From NCBI GenBank assembly GCA_945898055.1, contig CAMDGV010000018.1:1-64000 (forward strand): DNA of 64,000 nt, written 5' to 3'. Origin of the DNA: Akkermansia muciniphila (GTDB lineage Bacteria; Verrucomicrobiota; Verrucomicrobiia; Limisphaerales; UBA9464). Shown piece by piece: positions 16,913 to 26,766 of this stretch. The position numbers were made by a program, and so were the translations under genes. How positions within the stretch are numbered: the stretch's first letter is position 1; each line of letters starts with the position of its first letter. The notes beneath the pieces are model-generated. The model worked only from the letters and a program-made list of their open reading frames with translations, made no database searches and had not been told where the DNA came from.

Positions 16913-17047
16913 TTTAGGTCGACCTTTCGCCCCGCCTTCGATCGTGGAATATTCTACTTTCGGCAACTAGGGAACGATGGGGTTGGGCGACCGCTTACGA
17001 TAATTTTGCAATGCGGTGAAGTCAGTGCAGTCTGTCGGACCCTTGTT

Positions 17048-18505
17048 TCAGGCCATTATTTCAGGCACCACCCGTCCATGAATATCGGTGAGTCGAAAAT
17101 CACGACCTGCATGTCTGTAGGTGAAAGTTTCGTGATCGAATCCAAGGAGTGCCAACAGAGTGGCGTGAAGGTCATGAACATGGACGGGGTTTTCGGCGGC
17201 GGCGAAGCCGAATTCATCGGTGGAACCATAAACGGATCCGCCTTTAACTCCCCCACCAGCTAACCACATAGAGAAACCGTGATTGTTGTGATCACGCCCA
17301 TTAATCTTACCAGAATTGGCCCCCGGCGTCGGGAGTTCAACGGTCGGAGTGCGACCGAACTCACCGCCCCAAATTACCAACGTATCGTCCAACAGACCGC
17401 GTTGTTTCAGGTCCTTGAGTAAAGCGGCAATCGGTTGATCCGATTCGCGCGCAAGTCGCCGGTGATTGGTCTCGAGATCGTCATGATTATCCCAAGGTTG
17501 ACCGGCCCCGTGCCAAACCTGAACAAAGCGGACCCCCCGTTCGACGAGGCGTCGAGCAATGAGGAGTTGACGCGCTTGAGTTCCTTCGCCGTACATGGCT
17601 CGGATGTGTGCGGGTTCGCGTTGGATATCAAAGGCATCGGTCGCGTCCATTTGCATTCTGGAAGCCAGTTCGAAGCTTTGAATCCGAGCATCAATTTGAG
17701 GATCGGGGTCGCGTTCGGAACGATGTCGACTATTGAGTTGACGCAGGAGATTCAGTTGGGCCTGTTGAGCTGAGGGCGACGTATGGTGGTTGGAGATATT
17801 CTCGATCAGTCGATCAATTTGGGTATGTTCGGTATTGATGTACGTGCCCTGATAAGTGCCCGGCAGGAAACCGCTCTGCCAATTTTGGGACTCCTGAATC
17901 GGATAACCACCGGGACACATCACCACAAAGCCCGGCATATTTTGGTTGTCACTGCCCAGTCCGTAGGTGACCCAAGAACCAAAGCTAGGTCGTACTTGAC
18001 GCGCTTCTCCGCAATTCATCAGGAGTAGGGACGGCTCGTGGTTGGGTACATCCGCTTTCATCGAGCGAATAATGCACATATCGTCGGCGCATTCAGCGGT
18101 TTTAGCGAACAGATCACTGATCTCGGTCCCACTTTTTCCATAACGTTTGAAGGAAAAGGGAGATCGCCAAGCCGAGCCTGTTTTTCGTTCGGTCGCAAAG
18201 TGAACGGGAATTTCCTTACCGTGCCAGCGGTCGAGAGAAGGCTTGGGATCAAAGGTGTCCACGTGAGAGGGACCGCCATTGGCAAAAATGTGGATGATCC
18301 TTTTTGCCCGCGCGGTTTTCTGAGCGGCCTTTGGCGATAAAGGATTGATGAAATTGTCGCCATGCGCTTGAGGAGTCAGCCATCCCGAGGATCCCATGAG
18401 TGAGGCGAGCCCCACCGATCCCATCCCCATCCCACAGGTGCGGAGGAAGTGCCGACGCGATGGACGTTCAGAAGAACGGAAGTTGGGTAGCGAATTTGGC
18501 TTCAT
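17048..18505 (-). CDS. DUF1501 domain protein with twin-arginine signal
   Basis: The N-terminus has a twin-arginine export motif (SRRHFLRTCGMGMG), then the DUF1501 core of the alkaline-phosphatase-like superfamily: IIHIFANGGPSHVDTFDPKP, a central SFGSWVTYGLG, WGGEFGRTPTVE, and the histidine-containing GRDHNNHGFSMWLAGGG and PVHVHDLHATLLALLGFD. The 485 residues are the normal full length. The family is abundant in Planctomycetota and Verrucomicrobiota, usually beside cytochrome-containing DUF1549/DUF1553 genes, and is thought to act on sulfated or phosphorylated polymers in the periplasm. Here the usual partner is absent. The assignment to the family is firm and the substrate is unknown. Confidence 0.9.
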   Translation of the reverse strand: MKPNSLPNFRSSERPSRRHFLRTCGMGMGSVGLASLMGSSGWLTPQAHGDNFINPLSPKAAQKTARAKRIIHIFANGGPSHVDTFDPKPSLDRWHGKEIPVHFATERKTGSAWRSPFSFKRYGKSGTEISDLFAKTAECADDMCIIRSMKADVPNHEPSLLLMNCGEARQVRPSFGSWVTYGLGSDNQNMPGFVVMCPGGYPIQESQNWQSGFLPGTYQGTYINTEHTQIDRLIENISNHHTSPSAQQAQLNLLRQLNSRHRSERDPDPQIDARIQSFELASRMQMDATDAFDIQREPAHIRAMYGEGTQARQLLIARRLVERGVRFVQVWHGAGQPWDNHDDLETNHRRLARESDQPIAALLKDLKQRGLLDDTLVIWGGEFGRTPTVELPTPGANSGKINGRDHNNHGFSMWLAGGGVKGGSVYGSTDEFGFAAAENPVHVHDLHATLLALLGFDHETFTYRHAGRDFRLTDIHGRVVPEIMA

Positions 18506-18726
18506 GGGCGGAGCGGGCGACGGGGTTTGTCGATCTCTGATTCAGGAAATTTTCGAGGGCGTTTCAGAAAAAAATATCTGAAGGAATTCGCCCACGCACG
18601 AGTTCAGAGTAAGTGGGGCGGGGCTAATAGGTAAAACAGGAATTTGACCTCAAAGCGACTTGTTGATGGGCCGGTTCAAAGTCCCGATGCTAAAAATAAC
18701 CCGTTTCATTAGCGCTCGGATTCGTC

Positions 18727-19242
18727 TTACTTACCGCAGAGGCAGGTGACCACGGGATCGGTGGCCACAGTAAGTCCGTTTTCTGTGGCTTTAGTGATGG
18801 TTTCTTCGATGCCACTGAGAAAAGCGTCATCGAGACCGTGTCCAGCGGGAACGAGGCATCTTTGATGGCGATAAAGGGTAGCTCCTTTAGGTAAGGTCTG
18901 AAGAGCTCTTTCGAACTCGGAGAGGGTATTGCAGTGCATTACTCGTTTTTCTTGACGGAATCCGACGCTGATTTGTGCTTTGGGATGATCTTCATCGCCA
19001 ATATTAGCGATGAGAAATCCGTAGTCGGTGGTTAGAAACATGGGCACGAGCCGAAACCCAGTATTGAGGGTCTGTAGGACTAGGGGTTGGGCCGGTTCTT
19101 TTGCATCAACCGTCGACGAGACGGGAGTGGGGCGGCAGCCAGTTAGACTTAAACCGAGCCAAGCGGACCAGGCGATTTTGAAAAGGGAAGCGCGGATGGG
19201 ATCCTGATTCTTTCCGTGAAGCGGTAAGGAAGGGGACATCAT
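18727..19242 (-). CDS. Predicted lipoprotein, unknown function
   Basis: A 171-residue protein whose N-terminal hydrophobic segment ends in a lipobox-like LGLSLTGC, so it is probably anchored to a membrane through the cysteine. The mature region has a QTLNTGFRLVPMFLTTD stretch and ends with VVTCLCGK. I recognise no domain. The gene stands alone, on the strand opposite to gntP, with its start about 215 bases from the gntP start, so the two may share a divergent promoter region. Confidence 0.6.
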   Translation of the reverse strand: MMSPSLPLHGKNQDPIRASLFKIAWSAWLGLSLTGCRPTPVSSTVDAKEPAQPLVLQTLNTGFRLVPMFLTTDYGFLIANIGDEDHPKAQISVGFRQEKRVMHCNTLSEFERALQTLPKGATLYRHQRCLVPAGHGLDDAFLSGIEETITKATENGLTVATDPVVTCLCGK

Positions 19243-19456
19243 TCAGGGTAGGGTGGGTGTTGAGATCCCTGCAGATTGAGGATGTCGACTGAATCGAAAC
19301 AAGTTTTTCCGAAGACGAAGGAATATTTTTTGCGGATTTAGCCCCGTCAAACAACGTGTTTATCGTTTATAGCCCTCTTTAGAGCAGAGCGATTGATTTT
19401 CCTTGAAGCACGCCGCTTCCCATCGCCCTAGGGTCTGTGGCACACTTGGGTTTCCC

Positions 19457-20887
19457 ATGAACGCTCAGGATTGGAAGCTTATCGCCCTCGCTCTTCTCGC
19501 CATCAGTTCGTTGGTGGTGTTGATTACAAAGTATCGGGTAAATGCCTTTATTTCGCTCCTTCTAGCCTCCTTGGTGGTTGGACTGGGTGCGGTGATATTA
19601 CTCGACGTGCCGGCGCGTGATGCGACCGGTAAAATCCTCGTGACCGTGGCGGGTAAATCTTCGTCGTACACAGTTTTGGCGGTGCTTAAATCTTTTGGTG
19701 ATGGATTGGGTGCTACGATGACAGGGACGGCGGCGGTGATTGCGCTTGGAACAATGTTGGGGCGGTTGTTAGCAGAATCGGGCGGGGCTGAAGTTTTGGC
19801 CAAACGTTTTGGAGCGTTATTTGGCCCCAAACACATTCAATGGTGCATCATGGCCCTAGCACTAGCGATAGGCCTTACTACTTGGTTTGCGGTGGGGTTG
19901 GTGCTGCTCCTACCGATCCTGCTAACCCTGACCTACGAGACCAAACAACCTTTCCTTCGACTGGCCTTACCGCTGTTAGCCTGTTTGTCCGTCATGCACG
20001 GGGTGATGCCACCGCATCCGGGGCCGGTTGTGGCGGTGGAAGCGCTGAAGGCGAGTATGGGATTGGTCCTTTTTTGGGGGTTTGTTATCGGTATTCCGAC
20101 CGCCGCCGTCGCGGGGCCTCTTTATGCTCGCTTCGTTGTGAATAGGATTACGGCAAATCCGCCACCGATTGTCTCTAAGTCGCAGTCTTTGGATCCGAGC
20201 TTTCGGTTGCCTAGTTTTAATTTGACCTTGTTTAGTATTCTTTCGCCGGTCTGCCTGATGCTACTGGCCACGGTGGCGGAGTTAATTTTGCCCAAGGGAA
20301 ATAGTTGGCGGGAAGCAGCCCAGTTTATTGGCCATCCAACGATGGCTTTGTTGGCGGCCGTGCTCTTTGCTTCTTGGTCGATTGGCACCCGTTGCGGTTA
20401 TAACCGGACCCAAATACTTAAATTTACTGAAGGAAGTATTGCGACTGTGGGTATGACGCTCTTGGTGATTTCTGCTGGTGGCGGTTTTGCCCGCGTGCTT
20501 CGGGATTCTGGCGTGGCAGATGCCATCGGTAAGGCCGGTTCAGCCGCCGATTTAAGTCCCTTGCTCTATGGATGGATGGTGTCGGCCTTTATTCGGATTG
20601 CGACCGGTTCCGCGACCGTCGCCATAACCACTGCCTCCGGTCTGTTGGTTCCGGTTATGGCGGTTCATCCTGAACTCAATCAGCACCAGATCGCGTTGAT
20701 CATTTGCGCCATCGGCTGCGGATCGTTGATTCTGAGTCATCTGAATGATTCGGGTTTTTGGATGGTGAAAGATAGTCTAGGACTGACTGTCGGGCAGACC
20801 CTAAAGACGTGGACGGTTTGCGAGACCTTGGTTGGCATTGCTGGAATGCTTTTTTCCCTTCTCGCTTTTAAATTGATGGCGACTTAA
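19457..20887 (+). CDS. gntP: GntP-family gluconate/organic-acid permease
   Basis: A 476-residue inner-membrane carrier with about 12-14 hydrophobic helices. Family features include MTGTAAVIALGTMLGRLLAESGGAEVLA, FAVGLVLLLPILLTL, the MHGVMPPHPGPVVA motif, and near the end a SGFWMVKDSLGLTVGQTLKTWT block, all typical of GntP gluconate:H+ symporters. ATG 19457 is chosen because the upstream TTG would add residues unlike the family. The next gene, 28 bases downstream, is a PfkB kinase of the 2-keto-3-deoxygluconate type, so the pair probably imports and phosphorylates gluconate-derived sugar acids. Confidence 0.9.
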   Translation: MNAQDWKLIALALLAISSLVVLITKYRVNAFISLLLASLVVGLGAVILLDVPARDATGKILVTVAGKSSSYTVLAVLKSFGDGLGATMTGTAAVIALGTMLGRLLAESGGAEVLAKRFGALFGPKHIQWCIMALALAIGLTTWFAVGLVLLLPILLTLTYETKQPFLRLALPLLACLSVMHGVMPPHPGPVVAVEALKASMGLVLFWGFVIGIPTAAVAGPLYARFVVNRITANPPPIVSKSQSLDPSFRLPSFNLTLFSILSPVCLMLLATVAELILPKGNSWREAAQFIGHPTMALLAAVLFASWSIGTRCGYNRTQILKFTEGSIATVGMTLLVISAGGGFARVLRDSGVADAIGKAGSAADLSPLLYGWMVSAFIRIATGSATVAITTASGLLVPVMAVHPELNQHQIALIICAIGCGSLILSHLNDSGFWMVKDSLGLTVGQTLKTWTVCETLVGIAGMLFSLLAFKLMAT

Positions 20888-20914
20888 GTCTTTTTCGCTT
20901 GGTTTTGTTATTGC

Positions 20915-21973
20915 ATGAAGTTTTCTCCTTACTCGGTGCCAACTGCGGTCCGCCATGATGTGGTCGCTTTGGGCGAATGTATGGTCCGACTCTCCCCACC
21001 GGGGCCTGGCCGAATTGAGTTTACTCGGTCCCTCGAAGTGGATGTCGGCGGTGGCGAATACAATGTCGCTTATGCCTGCGCTCGATTGGGGTTGAAGACC
21101 GCTTTTTTGAGTAAATTACCAAAAAATGCACTAGCATCCCTGATTCTTAATCATGCCCGAGCGGTGGGTATGGATGTCGATCATGTCGCGATGGAAGCTC
21201 ATGACGGCGTCGGTCGACGGAATCGAGTTGGGCTTTATTTTGCTGAGATTGGGACAGGTGTCCGAGGGGGGATGGCGCTGTTTGACCGAGGTCATTCGAG
21301 TGCCAGCGCAATGCGGCCCGAGGATGTAAATTGGTCCAAACTTTTTGAGAAAGAAGGGGTCCGTTGGCTGCACACAGGTGGAATTTTTGCGGTCCTATCT
21401 GAATCAACACGCGCGACCCTGCGGGTCGCATTTGATGCAGCGCGGGCAGCGGGTACCTCGGTCAGTTACGATCTCAATTTTCGAGCGGCTCTGGCTGGAT
21501 CAGCCGAGGCAGCGGCCATCAATCGCGAGTTTGTCGGTCGATCAGAAATGTTAATTGGGAGTGCCGACGGTTTCAGAGCTTTGCTCGGACAAAATACACC
21601 GGCAGGATCCGTTCAGACTTTGGTGGAAGCTGTTGCCGCTGCTTTTCCTAATCTTCGATGGATCGCTGGAACTGAACGAACCACACTGAGCGGAGATCGC
21701 CATGATTTAAGTGGGTTTGTCTGGGAAATGGGAGAGTGGTTCGACGGACGGATTTACCGCGATCTCGAGATTGTCGATCGAGTGGGGACAGGGGATGCCT
21801 TTGCGGCCGGGCTCATTCGGGGAATTTTAATCGGAACCGGGCTGCAAGCGGCGTTGGATTTTGGATTGGCCCATGCCGCCTTGGTTCACACGACTCGAGG
21901 CGACACCTCTCAGTTCAGTGTGGCCGAAATTGAAGCTGTAGCAGGCGGCGCAGGGGCGGCGATGCAGCGTTGA
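20915..21973 (+). CDS. kdgK: PfkB-family sugar kinase, probably 2-keto-3-deoxygluconate kinase
   Basis: A 352-residue ribokinase-fold enzyme. The N-terminal ALGECMVRLSPP and DVGGGEYNVAYACARLG match KDG kinases. The middle contains SYDLNFRAALAG, and the C-terminal RVGTGDAFAAGLIRG holds the anion hole and the catalytic aspartate that accepts the phosphate transfer. It would convert 2-keto-3-deoxygluconate to its 6-phosphate for the Entner-Doudoroff route. It sits just behind gntP, which supports a sugar-acid role. Other PfkB substrates such as tagatose or fructose are not excluded. Confidence 0.8.
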   Translation: MKFSPYSVPTAVRHDVVALGECMVRLSPPGPGRIEFTRSLEVDVGGGEYNVAYACARLGLKTAFLSKLPKNALASLILNHARAVGMDVDHVAMEAHDGVGRRNRVGLYFAEIGTGVRGGMALFDRGHSSASAMRPEDVNWSKLFEKEGVRWLHTGGIFAVLSESTRATLRVAFDAARAAGTSVSYDLNFRAALAGSAEAAAINREFVGRSEMLIGSADGFRALLGQNTPAGSVQTLVEAVAAAFPNLRWIAGTERTTLSGDRHDLSGFVWEMGEWFDGRIYRDLEIVDRVGTGDAFAAGLIRGILIGTGLQAALDFGLAHAALVHTTRGDTSQFSVAEIEAVAGGAGAAMQR

Positions 21974-22108
21974 GGGGGAGAGAGCTTTTTTGGCTTAAAA
22001 ACTCTTCAACGAACTCTTCAGTTGCCCGAATTCGGCGATTCGCTGGATCCAGATCTAGGTGTCATCCGGACTTCCCTTTCACTGGGTTCATCCATTAAGC
22101 TCTGGGCG

Positions 22109-22981
22109 GTGCATTTCCGAAAAGTAACATTGGTGGGCGTCGGTCTTTTGGGAGGATCCCTCGGTTTGGCTTTGAAGCGACGTGGTCTCGTGGACGAGGT
22201 TCACGGGTTTGTTCGACGCCAAGCTTCCGTGGCCGAATGTTTGGGCTTGGGGGTGGTTGATCGTTGCACCCGCAATCTTGCGGAAGCCATTACTGGGGCC
22301 GATCTGGTGGTTCTCTGTTCGCCGGTCGGTCAAATGGCCGGTCTTTTTTCTGAGTTCAAACGCTTCTTGACCCCCGACTGTTTGGTGACCGATGTGGGCA
22401 GTGTCAAATCAACGGTGGTTGCCGATTTGGAGACGCTGGCAGCGGAGGCCGGAGTTCTTTTCGTGGGCAGTCATCCAATGGCCGGTGCCGAAAAGAGTGG
22501 GCCCGCCTTTGCACGCGCTGATTTGTTTGATGGAGCTGTTTGTGTCGTCACGCCGACAAGCTCTACACCTCCCGTTGCACTCGAAAAAATAACCGCTTTG
22601 TGGGAGTCCTTGGGCTCCCGGGTTTTGCGGATGAATCCAATGCTTCATGATGATTTGGTGGGGCGTTCGAGCCATCTGCCCCATGTGGTGGCCGCGGGTT
22701 TAGCTAACTATATTTTAAGTCCAGCACATCCTAAAGCCCAAGCAGAACTTTGTGCCGGTGGTTTTCGTGACCTCACCCGCATTGCGTCCGGTTCTCCGTC
22801 GATGTGGAGAGATATTGCCCTCGGTAATAGCCGCAATTTATCCCGTGTTTTGGGAGTGTTCATTGAGGATCTTCAAGAGTTTCGTCGAGCCCTAGACGAA
22901 GGAGATGGCCCAGCGGTGGAAGAGTATTTCAAACAAGCTCAAGAACGTCGGCAGAGTCGTTATCCCGAACTAGGCTCTTAG
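22109..22981 (+). CDS. tyrA: Prephenate dehydrogenase
   Basis: The dinucleotide-binding start VTLVGVGLLGGSLGLALKRRG, then DLVVLCSPVG, VTDVGSVKSTVV and the catalytic-site histidine block VGSHPMAGAEKSG are hallmarks of prephenate dehydrogenase, which makes 4-hydroxyphenylpyruvate for tyrosine. A later DLVGRSSHLPHVVAAGL helix also fits. I prefer GTG 22109 (VHFRKVT) because the extra 29 residues of the TTG 22022 start have no family match. It is followed 14 bases later by aroA and then cmk, a common aromatic amino-acid cluster. Confidence 0.9.
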   Translation: MHFRKVTLVGVGLLGGSLGLALKRRGLVDEVHGFVRRQASVAECLGLGVVDRCTRNLAEAITGADLVVLCSPVGQMAGLFSEFKRFLTPDCLVTDVGSVKSTVVADLETLAAEAGVLFVGSHPMAGAEKSGPAFARADLFDGAVCVVTPTSSTPPVALEKITALWESLGSRVLRMNPMLHDDLVGRSSHLPHVVAAGLANYILSPAHPKAQAELCAGGFRDLTRIASGSPSMWRDIALGNSRNLSRVLGVFIEDLQEFRRALDEGDGPAVEEYFKQAQERRQSRYPELGS

Positions 22982-22995
22982 CCCTCCTTCGAACT

Positions 22996-24267
22996 ATGCC
23001 CCTTCCGGATCTTATCGAAATAGTCCCTCCGTTCCAGTTGCCATCGCGATCGGCGATCACGGTGCCAGGGTCAAAAAGTATCACGAATCGTGCCCTCATT
23101 TTGGCGGCACTCTCCTCAGGGCAGGTCACTTTAAATGGAGCCTTGTGGAGTGAAGATACTCAAGTCATGACGGGCTGCCTTCGTCAGCTAGGTTTCAAGG
23201 TGCAGGTCCAACTCGATCCAGCCGAGGACGCGAATCGAATCATCCGAGTGCAAGGCTTGGGAGGTCGAATACCGAACACCGGTAGTGTCACTCATCCACT
23301 GGAACTTTTTGTGGGTAATGCGGGAACGGCAGCACGTTTTTTGGCAGCGATGGTGTGTCTCGGCGAAGGAGTTTTTCGCTTGTCGGGAGTTCCTCGTATG
23401 CATCAACGCCCGCAGGCAGGACTCTTTGCTGCCCTTCGCGCCTTGGGATATCGAGTGGAATCGTCAGATGATCATTTGCCAGCCCTTATTTTTGGAACTG
23501 GCCCCAGAGTGGCTCAGTGTGAAGTGAGTGTCTTAGAGAGTTCCCAATATGCCTCTGCGCTCTTAATGCCCGCAGGATTCGCGGGCTGGCAAGTGGCCGT
23601 GACTGGGGCCAATGCGGATGAATTGCCTTATGTGGAAATGACACGACGCTTGATCGCCGAATTTCCCGAACAAGAAGGTCATTTTCAGATCGAGCCCGAT
23701 GCCTCGAGTGGAAGTTATTTCTGGGGTGCGGCCCAGCTCTTGGGACGAGATCGAATCAGCGTGAATCACTGGCCCAATTCCGGTTGGCAGGTAGACGCCC
23801 GTTATCCTCACTTCATGGATTTACCGGAGGAAATCTCTCGTGAACGAGATTTGGGAGATAGCATTATGACTGCGATTACTTTGGCTCCCTTAGCTGGGCG
23901 AACAGTTCGTTTCACTGATCTTGGTCGCTTACGAGTCCAAGAATGTGAACGAGTTCAGGCATTAAGAACCGAATTAACGCGGTGTGGTGCTCGGGTGATT
24001 GAGGACGGAGATACCCTGATTGTCGAGCCATCAGAGTTGCATGGAGCGGAGGTTGAGACCTATGACGATCACCGAATAGCGATGTGCTTTGCGACTCTCA
24101 GCTTGAAAGTAGGAGGATTGAGACTCAGAAATCCCTCGTGCGTTCGGAAGACCTTCCCCAATTTTTTTCAGAAACTCTCCATGGCAGCTCCACAGGGACT
24201 GGGGGTGACAGTGCTCGACCCGCGAACCGGTCAGCCACTGCCCCTCCACGCGTTAGTCGCCGAGTGA
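22996..24267 (+). CDS. aroA: 3-phosphoshikimate 1-carboxyvinyltransferase (EPSP synthase)
   Basis: The 423-residue enzyme joins phosphoenolpyruvate to shikimate-3-phosphate in aromatic amino-acid synthesis. Visible motifs: PGSKSITNRALILAALSSG near residue 23, which binds substrate, ELFVGNAGTAARFLAAM for the PEP site, MHQRPQAGLFAAL, and the C-terminal ETYDDHRIAMCFAT followed by CVRKTFPNFFQKL. The LFVGNAGTAARF block is of the glyphosate-sensitive class I type by eye. The stop codon overlaps a possible GTG start of cmk, so the two are probably co-translated. Confidence 0.95.
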   Translation: MPLPDLIEIVPPFQLPSRSAITVPGSKSITNRALILAALSSGQVTLNGALWSEDTQVMTGCLRQLGFKVQVQLDPAEDANRIIRVQGLGGRIPNTGSVTHPLELFVGNAGTAARFLAAMVCLGEGVFRLSGVPRMHQRPQAGLFAALRALGYRVESSDDHLPALIFGTGPRVAQCEVSVLESSQYASALLMPAGFAGWQVAVTGANADELPYVEMTRRLIAEFPEQEGHFQIEPDASSGSYFWGAAQLLGRDRISVNHWPNSGWQVDARYPHFMDLPEEISRERDLGDSIMTAITLAPLAGRTVRFTDLGRLRVQECERVQALRTELTRCGARVIEDGDTLIVEPSELHGAEVETYDDHRIAMCFATLSLKVGGLRLRNPSCVRKTFPNFFQKLSMAAPQGLGVTVLDPRTGQPLPLHALVAE

Positions 24268-24287
24268 AGTCTGAACTGCCTGTGACG

Positions 24288-24968
24288 ATGAAGTTACCCC
24301 AAGTTATTGCGGTGGATGGCCCGAGTGCCTCAGGGAAGGGGACATTGTCTCGTCGGGTGGCCCAAGCCCTGAACTATACTTATGTCGATAGCGGTGCGAT
24401 GTACCGAACTTTGGCTTGGTACTGTTTGCGTAAAGGGATGCGAGTTGAGAAGCCAATGTCTTTGGATGATGAGCGAGCTATTGCCCGGCAATTGCGAAGT
24501 TGGAAGGTGGAGATGAAGATCATTGACGGACAGGCTTGGTTGCATGTGGATGATTATTTTCCGGCTAAAGAAATCCGCACCGACGCGGTGGAGAAGGCCG
24601 TGCCCATTGTGGCTCAGATTGGTAAAGTCCGAGATTGGATGGTGACCGAGCAGCGAGAATGTGCGGCACGTGGACCGGTGGTGATGGAAGGGCGGGATAT
24701 CGGGACAGAAGTATTCCCCTTGGCGCCTGTAAAATTTTTTCTTGAAGCGGATGCGATAGAACGACAAAAGCGGATTGAAGGTCGAGGTGGATCAACGGAT
24801 GGGGCTTGGCGCGATAGTATGGATATTAATCGCAAGCAAGGGGCACTGATACCCGCATTGGATGCCATCCGGATTAATAATACTGGGCAGACTCCCGAGG
24901 AGACCTATGTCATTTTAATGACCCATATTCGCGAGCGATTGAGTTTGTCGGAGAGTGTTCCCACTTAA
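24288..24968 (+). CDS. cmk: Cytidylate kinase
   Basis: The protein has the P-loop VIAVDGPSASGKGTLSRRVAQAL, the substrate-binding YVDSGAMYRTLAWYCL, the RGPVVMEGRDIGTEVFP block and a lid region QKRIEGRGG. It phosphorylates CMP and dCMP with ATP. Length is 226 residues from ATG 24288, or 234 from the GTG (24264) that overlaps the aroA stop; both are in frame and I cannot decide between them from ribosome sites. The 60 residues upstream in the ORF track are shadow of aroA. Confidence 0.93.
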   Translation: MKLPQVIAVDGPSASGKGTLSRRVAQALNYTYVDSGAMYRTLAWYCLRKGMRVEKPMSLDDERAIARQLRSWKVEMKIIDGQAWLHVDDYFPAKEIRTDAVEKAVPIVAQIGKVRDWMVTEQRECAARGPVVMEGRDIGTEVFPLAPVKFFLEADAIERQKRIEGRGGSTDGAWRDSMDINRKQGALIPALDAIRINNTGQTPEETYVILMTHIRERLSLSESVPT

Positions 24969-25089
24969 TTTTTTGAAGAGCCCGATGATTCATTGTATTA
25001 AGAAGGGAATTGGATGGGGATTAATCCAAGATGGTTTTCTTTTCTCTCAGGTACTAACTTTGATTTGTAAATTAAAGAGAGTGGGTGCG

Positions 25090-26766
25090 ATGCTTTTTAA
25101 GTCTGTGATCGGGCGGTCCCTCTTCCTCTTGCTGTCCTTTGCCCTCATTCCCTCGGTCTATTCAGGGGAGGGAGAGGATGTCTTGGTGATTTTTAATTCA
25201 CGCTCACCGGAGTCTCGTTTGGTCGCGGAACATTACCTTCGAAAACGGGCTGTACCCTCAGCACAGATGAAGGGGTTTGACCTGCCATTAGCTGGAGCCC
25301 TTTCCAGAGAAGACTACACCCGTGGGCTTCAAGACCCCTTGATGTCGTGGATGACCGCTCAAGGTTTGGCGACTTGGACCCACGAGACAGTTCGGGCTTC
25401 GAAGGGGATTCCTGCTGGGAAGAAACATACTTTAAAGCAATCCCGTATTCGGTATCTTTTACTTTGTTACGGCGTGCCTTGGTACATTCAAAATGATCCA
25501 GGGTTTAAGGAAGATACGAACGGAGTTCCTGACTTTATCCGACGGAACGATGCTTCCGTCGACGACGATTTGGCACTGCTTCCCCGACTGGGCCATTCGA
25601 AGTTTGTTGGTGTTACTCAAAATCCGTTTGCTGGGACCACGAATGCTTCGATGATCCAAGCACAGAATGGAGCTTTTGTGGTAACCCGCCTCGATGGACC
25701 CACTCCCCAAATTGCTATGGGTTTGGTCGATAAAGCGATGGAAGCTGAGTCCAAGGGGCTTTGGGGGCATGCTTATATCGATTTACGTAATATAACGAAT
25801 TCAGCCTATGCGGCTGGGGATGAGATGCTCACCAATGTGGCCTCAGCATCGAAGCGCTTAGGCTTTGAGACCTTTATTGATAATCAACCCGAGACATTTC
25901 GCTTAGGTTATCCGATGAGCCAGATCGGAATCTATGCCGGTTGGTATGAGTCAGGCATCACAGGACCCTTTGTCCGGCCCACGATGGAATTTATGCCCGG
26001 AGCTTTCGGGTATCATTTGCATTCGTTTAGCGCCGCCAATATTCGTTCAGCGGATGAAAACTGGGTGGGTCCTCTGTTGGCTCGCGGTGTGACCTGTACT
26101 TTGGGCTGTGTGGCCGAACCGTATCTGGCATTAACTCCGCACCCAGGCATTTTTCTCGAACGTTGGGGCTATCTGGGAATGACTTTTGGCGAGGCATCGA
26201 TGGCCTGTCGCCCAGCATTATCATGGCAGACTGTGGCTATCGGAGATCCGCTCTATCGCCCTTTTCGACTGAACCCAATTCAATATGGTGAAATGCTCTC
26301 CATGGCAAATAACCCCTTATCGGCCTATGCCCTGGTTCGTAAGGCTAATGTCGATAAACTGTTAGGACGCCCAGTAGAGCCGCTCTTGGAGATTCTTGAG
26401 AAGAATCCGATGGCGACAAATAACTCGGTTTTGGCAGAGAAAATAGCACGAATGTATTGGAGCCAAGCTCGGGTTACCAAGTCGGAAGAGTGGTATGCCA
26501 TTGCTCTGGCGGCCCGAGGCTGCACACCTCGGCAACGGATTCGACTCTTACTGGATAGCGTGGAGACCCACCGGGTGCTGGGGCACCCTAAGGCCGCTTT
26601 GGATGCCTTGGATGAAGTGATCCAAGCGGAACCCGACCGAGTTGATGCCTTAGCCCTGCGAAATCGCCAGTTGAACTTTGCCGTCGAAATGGCGGATTCG
26701 CTTCGAGCGGAAAAAGTGAGAGTGGAGATCCGAAAACTGACCCCAACGAACCCACCGACGAAGTGA
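25090..26766 (+). CDS. TIGR03790 family exported protein with C-terminal TPR
   Basis: From ATG 25090 there is a signal peptide (LFLLLSFALIPSVYS, then GEGED). The mature protein begins VLVIFNSRSPESRLVAEHYLRKRAVP, the defining start of TIGR03790, and continues with YLLLCYGVPWYI, YIDLRNITNSAY, and GVTCTLGCVAEPYLALTPHP. The last 130 residues are helical pairs (GHPKAALDALDEVIQAEPDRVDAL) typical of tetratricopeptide repeats. TIGR03790 proteins are known mainly from Planctomycetota, Verrucomicrobiota and Acidobacteriota and have no assigned activity. The stop overlaps the next gene (GTGA). The longer start in the ORF track would hide the signal peptide. Confidence 0.8.
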   Translation: MLFKSVIGRSLFLLLSFALIPSVYSGEGEDVLVIFNSRSPESRLVAEHYLRKRAVPSAQMKGFDLPLAGALSREDYTRGLQDPLMSWMTAQGLATWTHETVRASKGIPAGKKHTLKQSRIRYLLLCYGVPWYIQNDPGFKEDTNGVPDFIRRNDASVDDDLALLPRLGHSKFVGVTQNPFAGTTNASMIQAQNGAFVVTRLDGPTPQIAMGLVDKAMEAESKGLWGHAYIDLRNITNSAYAAGDEMLTNVASASKRLGFETFIDNQPETFRLGYPMSQIGIYAGWYESGITGPFVRPTMEFMPGAFGYHLHSFSAANIRSADENWVGPLLARGVTCTLGCVAEPYLALTPHPGIFLERWGYLGMTFGEASMACRPALSWQTVAIGDPLYRPFRLNPIQYGEMLSMANNPLSAYALVRKANVDKLLGRPVEPLLEILEKNPMATNNSVLAEKIARMYWSQARVTKSEEWYAIALAARGCTPRQRIRLLLDSVETHRVLGHPKAALDALDEVIQAEPDRVDALALRNRQLNFAVEMADSLRAEKVRVEIRKLTPTNPPTK